Assembly: GCA_944474755.1 (NCBI GenBank)
Contig: OX104118.1
Span: 67,895,575-67,959,574, forward strand
Direction: 5' to 3'
Length of the DNA stretch: 64,000 nucleotides
Source of the DNA: Limnoperna fortunei
Taxonomy: Eukaryota > Mollusca > Bivalvia > Mytilida > Modiolidae
Below, one piece after another: positions 24,949 to 36,306 of the stretch (position 1 is its first letter; every line of letters starts with the position of its first letter). Below the pieces are notes generated by a model. The model saw only the letters and a program-made list of their open reading frames with translations. It was not told the origin of the DNA and made no database searches. Both the position numbers and the translations under genes were made by a program.

Positions 24949-26219
24949 ATTGAGAGATGTTGGTCTGCTTTTGATATTGCTCATGGAGAATAAAGTACAC
25001 AGATGTTCAAAACTTAAAGGCAACATAGAAAGGTCAGTACGTAAATTATATACGAATATATGAATTTTTTAACAAGAAAAAAGGGGAGGGGGAATTACAT
25101 AAGATAAACGTTTATAAACATGCAACATGTTACATTGTATCAGTAAAATAGTACTTGTATATACATGTAAATAACGTGGTTAGGAGATCGATGAGGGGAA
25201 TTAATATTAAACATTTGACCAAAACTATCAATAAAACTACTTGTAGACATTAAATGTACACCGTACGTCCTGTTGCTCCAGTTTTAATCATCATTAATTG
25301 CTTGGTTGACTGTCAGAAAAAAATTTAAGGTACATTGATCCCACAAATGAAACGCCATCTCATTTTTTAAAGTTTTGGATTTTTTTTAAATACTGGCAAA
25401 CATTTTATAGAATTATTTGTCCAAAAAAAGGTATGTGAAAATCAATACAACAAATAAAATAGTTATTAGTCACTTAATACATGTATAAATTAACATGATC
25501 AACAATTACTTTTCAGATGGCTGAAAATATCAAAGACGGATTTATAGATATCATTTGTGCATCACCCCAGTCAAGTTGGTGACCCTGTAGAGAGAAGCAA
25601 TTTTCAAAAGTTCAGAGTTTCTGTTCACAATTTCAAATATAAATGAGTATCAGATGATGTCAACATGGTAAGTGGAATGTTTACATCTGGTTTGTTTTTG
25701 AATGTACTAGTACAATTTATCTTAAGTTTTAACTTGTATAGATCTTCATAAAGTGGATAGTTATTTATAAGTAACCTCACATCATAGATGTATTCTTATA
25801 TTCTGCATGAAAGTAATTAAAATGCAATATTAATAATCAAGAATTGAAAAGGCTTGGCTCAAAGAGTGCAGTGACATGCAGTTAAAAAAATTAGCATTTT
25901 AATATTTATTCACAATATTAAATATGGTTTTTGTGGTCACATTGTTTAGATAAATACATGTACCTTGATTTATAACAGCATAGGGACAGCTTGTAAACTT
26001 GGTTCATTGTCTATGATTAAAGGTGCTAATCAATTTGTAACTTTGAATTAAAATGATTAAACAATTTCCTCTAAAAGTATGCAGTTGACTGAATAATAGG
26101 GAATAAACTTGCTACACATGAAGAATTTCTACTTTACAGAATGTTTTACGAAATTTAAGTTCTTATTTTCTTCCAAGTGACTGCTATTATTTTCTCATGT
26201 TTTCAATTGTTTAAACAGG

Positions 26220-26334
26220 GAAGAAGATGATCATAGCTGGCTTTTCTGTTGTGGTCCAAACTGCTACATGTACTACGGACAAATACTCACAAAAGAGTTA
26301 AAACAGTTGAAAGAAAAAAAAATATCAATATTTT
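26220..26334 (+). CDS. Candidate last exon inside the element
   Basis: After a TTTAAACAG acceptor the frame reads EEDDHSWLFCCGPNCYMYYG, then QILTKELKQLKEKKISIF and a stop, with AATAAA at about 26529. A possible upstream exon begins after TTTTCAG at 25519 with MAENIKDGFIDIICASPQSS, and a donor inside AGTTG-GTGACC would join the frames; a stronger GTAAGT at 25669 would instead leave a stop in frame. Cysteine-rich, no family recognised. Confidence 0.35.
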
Positions 26335-26675
26335 GAGATGACAGTGTCATGTACAATGGACGGATAGGAAGAAATTGGAATTCTTCAGTTGCTTTTATAT
26401 TATATTACAGTTATCATTTGCGTCAACTGACTTTCAAATTAAAAAAATATCATGAAAACAATAACTGTTGTATGATAGTTTTTGACAAACAATTTTATAA
26501 ATGCAGTATACATATGAACTAAAGACCTTGAAATAAAACGAAAGTGGAATGCCTGCTAAATGCCTGCTACATACATGTATGTTTCATCTGATTCTAATAT
26601 CGGTATGCAGAAATAAGTTTGTTTATTTGAATGGTATTTATGCCACTTTTAGCAATATTTTAGTCATATAGACAC

Positions 26676-26850
26676 ATCCAGTTTGATTGGTGGAGCAGTC
26701 TGAAGTATCATGGTGAAAACCCTGACCTTTTGTAGGAAGACTAGCAATCCATGTAAAATGAGATTGGATTTAAGCGCATTCTGCTCATAATGAGACTCGA
26801 ACTCGCAAACTCAGTGTAAACAGTCATGTAACCAACTGGGATTTAACATT
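26676..26850 (-). repeat. tRNA-derived SINE copy
   Basis: Minus strand shows ACTGAGTTTGCGAGTTCGAG (B-box), CATGGATTGCTAGTC and the tail CCAATCAAACTGGATG. Same family as 159-326. Confidence 0.7.
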
Positions 26851-27114
26851 AATTTCAACAAATTTTCAATTATACCAGTTTCCCGTTTTTATTGTCTTGC
26901 CTGTGGGGACTGGAGTCGAAACATACAGGAATCTGGCGACCACATAAACACTATATTTGTTTTATACCTGTGTCAGCTTGAGCCCAAGGTAAATCAAATT
27001 TGGTCCAGTGGAAGCTTATGATGAGTACTCGTCAGTCAGTCACATGGCCTAGACATCAATGTCATGGTCCAGTGACTACATTAAAGTTATTGGATAAGGT
27101 CAGTTCCTAAGTAA

Positions 27115-27295
27115 CCATGACAATAATTGGTATAAAGGTAGGAAAACTAGAAATCCTTGACAGTTAAGATTAGGGTTGAGCACACCCTCCCACAGTGAAA
27201 CTCAAACCCAGAACCTCGGTGTTGACAGGCACTTGATTAATAGTAAGATGACTATGTTAATCACTCAGACACTAAGGGCTCTGTAATCAAGAGAA
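27115..27295 (-). repeat. tRNA-derived SINE copy
   Basis: Minus strand shows CTGTCAACACCGAGGTTCTG, GGTTTGAGTTTCACTG, and AAGGATTTCTAG before the tail. Same family as the copy at 26.7 kb, 0.4 kb away and in the same direction. Confidence 0.65.
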
Positions 27296-28946
27296 GACCA
27301 AGCCCCCCTCCCCCCCAAAAAAAATAAAATGCACATAACAAAGATACTCCAGACCAGTAGGAGGAAGTGCACTTATGTATACTACTTTAAACCAATACCA
27401 GTTGAAAGTCATTACTTCTGTCAAGTCATGCTCTAATCACCTACACCTTAATACAATTTCAAAATGAGAAAATGTGTCTTGATGACATTGAAGTCTGGCT
27501 TAACACGTATTGGTAAGCACGCCCCTTTTTCTAAGTTCAGTCAAGCCAGAAATATTTGGCACAGCACTACAAAATTTTGTCAGTTAACAGATATCATTAT
27601 GTTGTAACTGTGTGCCAAGTGTCATAAAGATGTAATGTCTTAAATGCAAAGGTAAACCTGAGGCTGGGTGGAAGAAAAAAGGAACCAAAAATCTGTATGT
27701 CCCCAACGGGAACAAAATACATTTACTCATCATGTAAGCGATATAAATGCAAATAAATTAATGTAGACTAAAACTGGATGCACTGAAGCCAGAGACTGGG
27801 GCATTTGACCTCCATTGTGGAAACTAAACTAGTATAGGCATATATTTAACATTCATTTGACATACTTAGTATTTCACATTTTAGTAATGTACATGTTGTA
27901 AATGTGTTGTACATGAATTTTACAACTTTAGTTTACCTTAAAGCAGAATTAAGAATCCTTTCACATGTGGATTTGATGAAAGCAAAAAAAAAATATTTCA
28001 AATTGGGCAACATACCCTACCATGAATTTGAAATCAAATCATATCAAATGGAAAATTAAAAAGAATATGCCGAAATTTTTACAATAGGAAGTGTGTAAGC
28101 CACATGGTTCAGTTGAAGAAATTTCAGTTACTAAAGCAATTTCAAATATGAACACAAAGTTTAGGTAAGATGTTATGTTTATTCTGTTATAATATAATTG
28201 TAAAATAACAAAATAAAAAATGAATAATGTTTGGACTGATCTCTAAGGCAATGAATGGGTTAAGTCATATAAAAGCACTGTCGAACAGATTTGGCTCAAG
28301 CAATCATTGCACTTTAATGACCATCTTGGTTTTCTTGTTACCACATCCTTTTTACTTTTTAGCCATGCCCTTCATATTTTTTAAAGACATCTTCATGTCT
28401 GTGCGCGATATTTGTTGTTCCTGTTTAAAATAATACTATTTATCCAAGTATAAACTGTAATCAAGGCCGATATAAACCGCATGATCAAAAAGCCTTTTTT
28501 CATCAATATCTTCGTTGGTGACGGTTTAAATGGGAAGCTGTCCGTTTATTTTGTAATTGGAGGACATCTACCTTCATTTATAATAATACGAAACATTTCT
28601 GCCCGATTCTAGTGTGTAAAAATGCTTCCAAGTTCCGTTCGATTTCACTTCCACCTGGTCCTGGTGTAGCTTCAATTTGCACGAATGAAAATCCACAAAT
28701 AACACACACATTGTGATTTTAGGATCGTATGTACAACATTCGAGACGCGATTTTTTCAGTGGATTCCGTATTTGTAAGACAATTTGCTTCAATTTGGTTT
28801 ATTTACATATCGGTAACAATCTTGTTGACGTATTGTAATACATTTGGTACACTTTGGCGTCGAATGGAAAAAGCCGATTTGCCGATGTTCCGAATGTATA
28901 CCCTTAGATTGGCCAAGCTCGATTTTGATTGACTAACGAAAAATCT

Positions 28947-29053
28947 ATGCATATGACCCCTGATGTGACCTGTAATGGGATGTTGTTAGATCTACACACA
29001 GCGACCATAGCAAAAAGGGGGGAGCAAGTGAGACTTTAATTTTAATTAGATTG
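28947..29053 (-). repeat. Right inverted end of the 4.5-kb element
   Basis: Complement of 24539-24645 with few mismatches; ends TTTAATTTTAATTAGATTG directly before the second GTTCATTCT. Confidence 0.85.
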
Positions 29054-29300
29054 GTTCATTCTTTTCTGCAAAGTCTTAAGTGTTTCGCCAACATACAACA
29101 GTCCACAAAGCGAACGCTCAATCCCATAGATGACATTTCAGTTGAGCAGTTCAGAGGGTCAAATGATTAAGTAAAGTCCGATTTACTAGTAAGATTGCTC
29201 TTAAATTCTGGGGATGTACTAAGCATATCACAGGTTTTGCATTTTTTTCAGTTTTATGTCTGCAAGTCCTGATATTAGGAGTTGAATCATAAGAAGCAGG
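29054..29300 (-). pseudogene. Penelope-like GIY-YIG endonuclease, 5' half (split by insertion)
   Basis: Minus strand: YGIERSLCGLLYVGET then LKTLQKRMN, the GIY-YIG core (Y-G-I-x-C..C....YVGE) and its following R.N motif. The frame continues at 24538 across the element. Upstream the frame is closed by stops, so the copy was dead or is now dead. Confidence 0.75.
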
Positions 29301-30009
29301 TGAGCCCAACAATCCGAAATATCAAATGTAACGGATTTAGAATAATAGCCAAATCACAGTTTCTAAAGTAATATCAATATTTTATTCATGATTTTAAATT
29401 GAAGCTCTTTATATCAAAATGAGCAACAATCTGTTTAGTTGAATGCTAATCCTAGTCATTCAAACGAACACATAAAAGGGCATATCAATGCAGATGTGAT
29501 TATGGGATATATATACAAATCTTGCACATTATAAATGAATATCTGAAGTCCAAATCTGAACGCTTTATTGAAATGTACGGATGTTTATTAACTTAATATT
29601 TGAGACTACGTAAAAGCTGACTGACATGAAAGAAAACGATCTTTAAGAATAAAAGCAACATTACTGATTCCCCAAAATCACTATTGTTAGCTACACACGA
29701 AGGCTATTTACAGTATTCCTAAACTCAATGCTAAATGATTTTTCAGAAGAATGTCAAATTATCAAAGTGGATCTAGACAATGTTATTCTACACTTGATAA
29801 TATATTTACAGACTTTATACTATTTCAAATAGTTAAACAAAAACAAAAAAACAAGAAACAAGAATAAATGTCCTGTTCTTTTACAGATTTCGTGAAAATC
29901 TCTTCCCTTTCCTATTATTATTGTTTATATAAACTATTGGAAACACTTAGTATAGAAAAATGTAAATGGTAAAAAAATTATAGAACATAATAATGGACAT
30001 GACATGGGA

Positions 30010-30215
30010 ATTCATTAAAGTACAGTCCTACCGGGGAAATCTGCTGAAGATTTGCAATGTCAATTGGATGCTTTTCATGAATACTCTGAGCACTTGAAAT
30101 TAAAAGTTACTTTTTACAAAACAAAAAGCTATAGTATCGGGCATGAGTAGAGTCTCGGCAAATATCACATTTCATTATAACAATAATAAAGTTGAATTGG
30201 TTAATAATTATATGC
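30010..30215 (+). pseudogene. LINE reverse transcriptase fragment
   Basis: Reads TVLPGKSAEDLQCQLDAFHE, YSEHLKLKVTF and, after frame changes, VSANISFHYNNNKVELVNN. This is the segment after the YADD box in many LINE RTs (ES..LQ..L..F..Y...W.L.VN..KTK). A related stretch is at 56.22-56.34 kb. Confidence 0.6.
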
Positions 30216-30239
30216 TCTGTTTGTTATTATTATTTTTTT

Positions 30240-31140
30240 AATTCCACTTTACGCCAACATTTTGTCCGACCATTTTTGCGGACACCGTTATTTGAATCAA
30301 CGTGAAACTTTCCTCAAAAAAAGGTCATGTTTTGAAGTGGTGCACGCTAGTTTTTAAATTTCAAAATTGGCGGCCATCTTGAAATGGCGGTTATTTTGAC
30401 AATAAAAAAAATCATTAAAAATTCAAAAGTTAATGCATTTTGATGAAAATTGTTGAATAAATAGAGTATGTTATACCGCATCATATGCACGCTAGTTTTT
30501 AAAGTTCAAAATTGGCGGCCATCTTGAAATGGCTGTCATTTTGACAATAAAAAAATAATTAAAAATTCAAAATTTAATGCATTTTGGTGACAATTTTTAT
30601 ATAAGTAGAGTATGTTATACCGCATCATATGATGCACATGTTGACTTTCTATAGTGGCCAGTTTGAATTCAGATGGCCGCCAAAAATTTAAAATAATCCG
30701 ATTTGCACGAAACGTGGTTTTCAGGAAGAATAAGCTGTTGCGAATGTTAGTCATAAAATTTGAACTTGATGATGGCTGCTATCTTTAAAAGGTCGCCTTT
30801 TTAAATCGATAAAAAATATCCTTTAAAATCCAAAAGTGTATGGAATTTAACTGAAAGTTGGTATATAAGTGGAGTATGTTTCTATGGCTGTGATTTTGAA
30901 TCCAAGATGGCAGCCAAAATTCAAAATGCTTCGAATTGCATGAAACTTAGTTCTTAGGTAGACTACGATGTTTCGAATAATCGATAGTCATACAAATACA
31001 CATTTGATCATGGCAGCCATTTATTATATGGCGGACAAAATTGAAAAATGTTTTGATTTGCACAAAACATGGTTTCCTAGAAGATCAAGTTGCTGCGAAT
31101 GGATGTCGGAGCCAGTCATGATAAAAAAAGATCATAATCA
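30240..31140 (+). repeat. Degenerate internal repeats (GGCCATCTTGAAATGGC class)
   Basis: Recurring phrases: GCACGCTAGTTTTTAAA, ATTGGCGGCCATCTTGAAAT, GTATGTTATACCGCATCATA, and a longer unit containing GATTTGCACGAAACGTGGTT and ATGGCTGCTATCTT. Two to three degraded units. Present also at 56.38-57.13 kb as part of the segmental duplication. Confidence 0.6.
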
Positions 31141-31331
31141 TGTTTAATTTTATTTATTTTGGAATCGTTTTTATTAAAACATTCAATTTTGATTTTACTT
31201 AGAAGAAGCAACAGATAAAGCTGAAAGAGCCATGTTTGAGGTGCAAAAATTTAATGATGTATAAACTTTCCATAAAGCTCCCATTTGAGTTGTTTGACAA
31301 GTTAATGGACTGGGAGAAATTACATTTTAGA

Positions 31332-31347
31332 AAGAATACACTTAACA
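31332..31347 (+). repeat. LINE target-site duplication, left
   Basis: AAGAATACACTTAACA, 16 bp, repeated exactly at 33348-33363. Confidence 0.85.
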
Positions 31348-33347
31348 CTACACTTTTTTTTAAAGTCAACAGAAGAAATATTAATTGCCTTAAACTTAAT
31401 AGAAATATTTGGATCATACTCAGGTTTAAAACTAAACAAAAATAAAACAGAAGGTATTTGGATAGGAAAACTCAAGCATTGCAAGGAAAAAGTACAAAAC
31501 ATAAACTTTACCAACAAACCAGTAAAAGCTTTAGGTTTATATTTTGGTACAGACAAAAAAGAATGTAACAAATTAAACTGGGAAATAAATATAGAAAAAG
31601 CAAAAAATTTAATGAAATCATGGGAAAAAAGAAACCTCACTATGTTAGGTAAAATACTCATTGTTAAAACTCTAATAATTCTCAAATTTACATATATAGC
31701 AACTGCTATAGCCCTAAACAAAACATTCACAGATTTAATAGAGAAAGAAATTTATCAATTTATATGGGAAGGTAAAAAAGACAAAATAAAAAGAAAAACT
31801 CTTATTGCAGAATACAACAAAGGGGGATTAAAAATGTTAGATATAAAAAGCTATTTCACAAGTCTTAAAATAAAATGGGTCACTAGAATGCTAGAAGCTA
31901 CCTCAGAAAACTGGATACTAATACCAAAATTCTTCTTAAACCAATATGGAAAAAACTTTTTAATTTTTAAAATGAATCTACGAATAGAAAATTTGAAATA
32001 TCTTGATAAATTTCATGAAATTCCTGAATTCTACCAAGATATTATCAAATGTTGGCTAGAAACTAAAGGAGGGAGGAGAAACAAATGATCCAAAAAACCA
32101 CAAAAATATTAGAAATGAAATAATTTGGGGAAATAAACATATCAAGTTAAAAAACAAACCACTTATTATGTTAAACTGGATAAACAGCAACTTAATTTAT
32201 ATAAATGACATAATTGATGAAAATGGGTATATCTCAGAAAACTACATACTTAATAAACTGAAAATAAAAATTAATTGGATATCTGAAATAAACTCGCTAA
32301 AACGAGCCATTCCAAAAGAATGGATTAATATACTACATTCAGAAACTTCTATAAAAACCAAAGTTAACATAAATTACCACGCAATTAGACTTAGGAAAAA
32401 AAATATACAAATAAAAGATCTGAATAAAGAAAACTTCTATGAACAAATTGTAAATGATAAAACAGAGCCAAACATTGGAATAGAAAAATCGAAGAAAATG
32501 TTAAACATAACCTCATTTAATATTGAAAAAACTTTGGAATTCATTCATCAAAGTATTCAAACAAACAATCTAAAAATGTACAGATGGAAGTTAATAAGTA
32601 ACATTTTACCAAATCAACAAAATCTTTTTACATGGAAAATCACAAAAACACCCGTGTGTCCATTGTGTGGGTGTATTGATACATGCCAGCATTTTTTATA
32701 GATTGTAAATCCATTGCATCATTTTGGAAAAAAGTTTATGAACTTTTTAACAAGATAGGTTATACTAACAAAATGAAATTGGAATTTCTAGTCTTTGGAT
32801 ACAAAATTTGGGATAAAGAATACACTAACTTTAATCATTTATTAACCTTTTTGGAATATTCTATATACAAAGCATTATATGTCTCACAACAAAGATCAAA
32901 GATAGTAGACTATTTCAGCATCTTTAAACATGAATTTAATTTATATTTCAAAAAAGACAACCACAATAAAATGTTAACCAAGTTTCAAAAACTTCTGAAT
33001 GAAGATCAATGAATCTCCCAAAACTATTGTCTTGTACACGTATTTACATCTGTTACTATTTTTACAACAACAATATTCCGATTTACCTTTACTTCCTTGT
33101 TCACATTTACCTCCCTTGTTATATCACACCTAATCAAAACAGATACGGCAATATCGTTTAATTTCAATACCGACTTTTAATTAGTAAACACTCACCAATG
33201 AAATTGAAGGAACAAATTACGTAAAACATATAATCCATAGGCATAATTCATTTAATACACTGGTCTCAGAGACACGAGCCATGCCATAAAAAAAAAGAAA
33301 AAGAAAAAAAGAAAAGAAAAGAAGAAAAAGAAAAAAAAAGAAAAAAA
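31348..33347 (+). mobile_element. 5'-truncated LINE insertion (L1/Tx1-type ORF2 C-terminus)
   Basis: Insertion of 2.0 kb between perfect 16-bp target duplications, absent from the paralogous copy at 57.2 kb. Coding order: STEEILIALNLIEIFGSYSG, LKLNKNKTEGIWIG, LGLYFGT, SWEKRNLTMLGKILIVKTLI (RT thumb region), WGNKHIKLKNKPL, MYRWKLISNILPNQQ and a zf-RVT box CPLCGCIDTCQHF. The catalytic RT palm and endonuclease are missing (5' truncation). Two single-base frameshifts near 32070 and 32693. It ends in an A/G-rich tail (33291-33347). Confidence 0.85.
31612..33012 (+). pseudogene. LINE ORF2 C-terminal coding remnant
   Basis: Nearly open frame of about 465 codons broken only by two one-base shifts: 31612-32070, 32075-32693 and 32683-33012. 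The last part (IDCKSIASFWKKVYELFNKI) continues the zf-RVT region as in L1/Tx1-type elements. The small number of lesions fits a fairly recent insertion. Confidence 0.75.
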
Positions 33348-33363
33348 AAGAATACACTTAACA
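33348..33363 (+). repeat. LINE target-site duplication, right
   Basis: Exact repeat of 31332-31347, directly after the A/G-rich tail. Confidence 0.85.
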
Positions 33364-33782
33364 TTGTTCAATTTAAAATCTACCACACCCAGTTATATGG
33401 TATATGGAGAGTTGAGCATATATCCAATAGGTATAAATATAAAAGTAGATGCATCACTTTTGGGGGAGATTAGTCACTGGAAAAACAATTACAATTATCA
33501 AATATTGTATATATTCTGTCCAGAAATTCTGACTTGAAAAATATGAAATATAAATTTCAAACGGCAAAAGTTCTTTTGCAACACTTTTCATAAATATATG
33601 GGTTCCTTAAATTTTTCATAGTGTTGATATTACAATAACTTGTAAAGCAGCGATTGGATCAGTTTGTGAAGTTTTAGTTTTTCAATTGTTTGTTTTTGAA
33701 CAACTCTCCAAAAGCTTTCAACAATAGAGTTTTCAAAATAGAATTTTGATTTAAAAATACTTGAATATCCTAAGTACTTAAC

Positions 33783-34019
33783 ATGCTATTAGATTATGTA
33801 GATAGGAAAATTTTGACAGAGAAATGTGTTACTGTTTCAGTTTCCAATAAAATTAATAATTTAAATCTGTACACAGAAAAGGGAAATATAAATATAAAAT
33901 CAATTAACTTCGTAAGAAGAGACAATTTTCATAATATCTATATCATTTATAACACAGTACTGGAAAGACAGCAGGGTCATTATTGGTTTTGTTATCGAAA
34001 ATGGTATGTATTAAATTGA
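33783..34019 (+). CDS. Duplicated small open frame, unknown (copy 1)
   Basis: Open over 78 codons. Residues from INNLNLYTEKGNINIKSINF through NTVLERQQGHYWF are shared with 58121-58348. No signal peptide, membrane segment or domain recognised. It lies about 2.2 kb before the lectin signal-peptide exon. It could be a leftover transposon frame conserved only because the duplication is recent. Confidence 0.3.
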   Translation: MLLDYVDRKILTEKCVTVSVSNKINNLNLYTEKGNINIKSINFVRRDNFHNIYIIYNTVLERQQGHYWFCYRKWYVLN

Positions 34020-34329
34020 ATAGTCTCCTTTTATGTTATTCATATAGAAATGTTTATACGGAATGCAGTAGCTAAGACAATTATTTTTGTTTCAATGAAT
34101 AACAACCTTTAATCTTATATATGAATATGAAATAAATGACTTCGTTTTTTGAAAATGACTTTATCATGGTTACTGTCAGTCGAGCCAACTAGGCCATGTA
34201 AGCATGCAAATAAAAAGAAAACGATGGTGCATGTGACTATAGATTATTTCAAATATTTTAGAAAAATAATGTCAAAATATTATTGTTAGATACAATGATT
34301 ATCTATTATGCGTCGTTTTTTGATGACAA

Positions 34330-34390
34330 AAAATTCGTACCGTGTTGTATTAAATTGCCATTTTCTGTCGGGTGATTTTAAAGCCATGTA
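34330..34390 (+). repeat. Single ancestral unit of the 39-bp minisatellite
   Basis: GTACCGTGTTGTATTAAATT followed by GCCATTTTCTGTCGGGTGAT occurs once here. In copy 2 the equivalent position holds more than twenty tandem units (58.76-60.98 kb). Confidence 0.75.
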
Positions 34391-34394
34391 TTGT

Positions 34395-36230
34395 GTGTTT
34401 AGCGAAGCCATCAATATAAATATTTGTAACAATTAAAATATATTAAACTCTACAACTGCAATACCAAACTTATAAGGAGGTTAAAGGGCTTTCACTGTAG
34501 TTTTCAAAATTAGTTTAACAAAATTTAAAATTAATATAAACTGCAGGTGAAATTTTCTCAATGAATATATTGATTTATTGTTATCAGAAACCAACCATAT
34601 AGTAATTTTAAAATTTGGAAAACAATATCTTGTCTCCAGCCTTAAATGTTTCCTAATGTTTCCATGTGTCAAGTCAATGAAAAAATACCCTAAAAATTAA
34701 ATTGTTAATGACAATATAATTGAAAAGATGCACGTAAAATAAATAAGATGACAAGGCGTCATGAAAATAATATGTTTCAGAGTCTGGTTAATTTAAAACT
34801 TAACGTTCAAAGAGATTCGGTTACCTGGTATCTTCTAATCGTTTAAGTGCGCTCGTATTACCAGATATCAACCGTAAACAAAATAACTAACAGACGAACT
34901 GCTATGAACACCAGTAAAACCTGAAAGGTAAACATCTTTTCCATTAACTTTACACATGCTTTTCTTTTAGAAAATACTTGATCCTCCAGTTTGTCATAAA
35001 TTTTATTTTGTGGTTGTTTCTTTATAATTTATAAACTATGTAAAATATGTAAAATTTATACAAATAAGTACATACTTAATATACGTAGAAAGCAATGTCG
35101 GTAACAGTATGTTTACCGTAATTATAGTAAGTGTTGACGTAATGTGTAGAGTGTTTTTTGTGCTACAAATGAAAACTGCTTACCGCGTATGGTTCAGCTT
35201 ATGCTCCTTTTGTAGATCAAGAAGGGAACTTTTTGAAATCAATAATTATTTCCCCGAGATATTCAGCGTTTTGAAATAAAGCAGTTTTTTTAATTTTGAA
35301 CGGGCGATTTTCCATACTAAAATTTGACCTTAATTAGAACGGAAGTGTACTTTAGGAACAATCGATTGTTGTCTACTCGAAATCCTTCGGGTGATGTCGT
35401 CTGCAGTTTAGGCGGAAAAAGTCTCGCGGTTTGTCCGAATACCATTGAACGTAACAAAAGCAGACGAACATTTGTAAACATCGTAAGGTCCCTTTAGAAA
35501 CAAAAATGGCTGACTTATTATGTGAAATTCCCGTAGCAAAAGTCAAGGACGATTTGCAACAACTTAACAACAGAGGCATACTATAAAACACGGACAGGTT
35601 ATCGTATCTACATTTTTTCTACTGAATTTTCGTAATAACAAGGTAAAATATAGAATAATGAAAAAATTCTCGCAAACAATTTTTTCCAAGGGGGGTTGGC
35701 ATTTAGTATAGGTTTGAAAAAAACAACGTGTCTTTGAAATCAGGTGCATTATTTGAATATGAAATATCGTTTTACTACATGTAATATAACAAAAAAACAA
35801 AACAGAACTAAAAAAAAACAAAATCAAAAAAAAAAAACAAAAAAAAAGAAAAAAAAAAAAACAAAGATAGGAAAAAAAAAACCCCACCAAAGCTTATATA
35901 TTTAAAACAAGAGATAGTGTCATGTGTTGTTCCGCTGTAAAATCAATGATCACATTATTATTAATTCACTAACTAGTGAAAAAGAAATTCATACCCACAC
36001 CAATTCAGATTGCCGAAAAAGTACGAAGCAATCTTTTTACTTACGATATAAAATATTTATAATACTAAGAATCAACATAATCTATAACGTAACTTGTTTT
36101 TCGATATATTTCTCAATAAAAAACATTGGCGTTAAAAGATAAGGGGATGCTTGTTATATGCTATCAACATATCGCTGTTTATGTTTTTGTTTATGTTTAA
36201 CTTGAAACTTTAATTTTAAGAATTGTTTTT
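34395..36230. other. Upstream region of the lectin gene, copy 1
   Basis: Colinear with 61.0-63.04 kb except for about 0.75 kb at 35.0-35.75 kb present only here. That part holds a 26-codon frame starting at 35505 (MADLLCEIPVAKVKDDLQQL) that looks first-exon-like but is unsupported. Poly-A/G tract at 35790-35885. A 5' UTR exon probably lies here, because the first coding exon begins exactly after an acceptor. Confidence 0.4.
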
Positions 36231-36233
36231 TAG

Positions 36234-36306
36234 ATGCATAAATTGTTTGAACCAAGAAGCCGCCAATCAATATATCAGATCACTCTGTTTCTTAGTTTAC
36301 TTCACG
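36234..36306 (+). CDS. Lectin receptor exon 1: signal peptide
   Basis: ATG lies directly after a TTGTTTTTTAG acceptor, so an untranslated exon precedes it. Encodes MHKLFEPRSRQSIYQITLFL then SLLH with a hydrophobic end, donor GTTAGT, phase 1. A 73-nt paralogous exon at 63043-63115 has the same start, length, phase and donor, strong evidence that it is coding. Confidence 0.8.

Larger units (their letters stand above)
24539..29053. mobile_element. 4.5-kb Mutator-like (MULE-type) element, non-autonomous
   Basis: Starts CAATCTAATTAAAATTAAA and ends with its exact complement. Similarity of the inverted ends runs about 107 bp (24539-24645 against 28947-29053), including GCTATGGTCGCTG and GTAGATCTAACAACATCCCA, then fades. 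Flanked by a perfect 9-bp target duplication, the size typical of Mutator-like transposons. No transposase is visible. Inside are two SINEs and an exon-like segment. Superfamily is inferred from the duplication length and long inverted ends only. Confidence 0.75.

Noticed and set aside
31320..31730. 136-codon minus-strand open frame
   Set aside because: It overlaps the plus-strand LINE coding frame, which has clear reverse-transcriptase C-terminal motifs.
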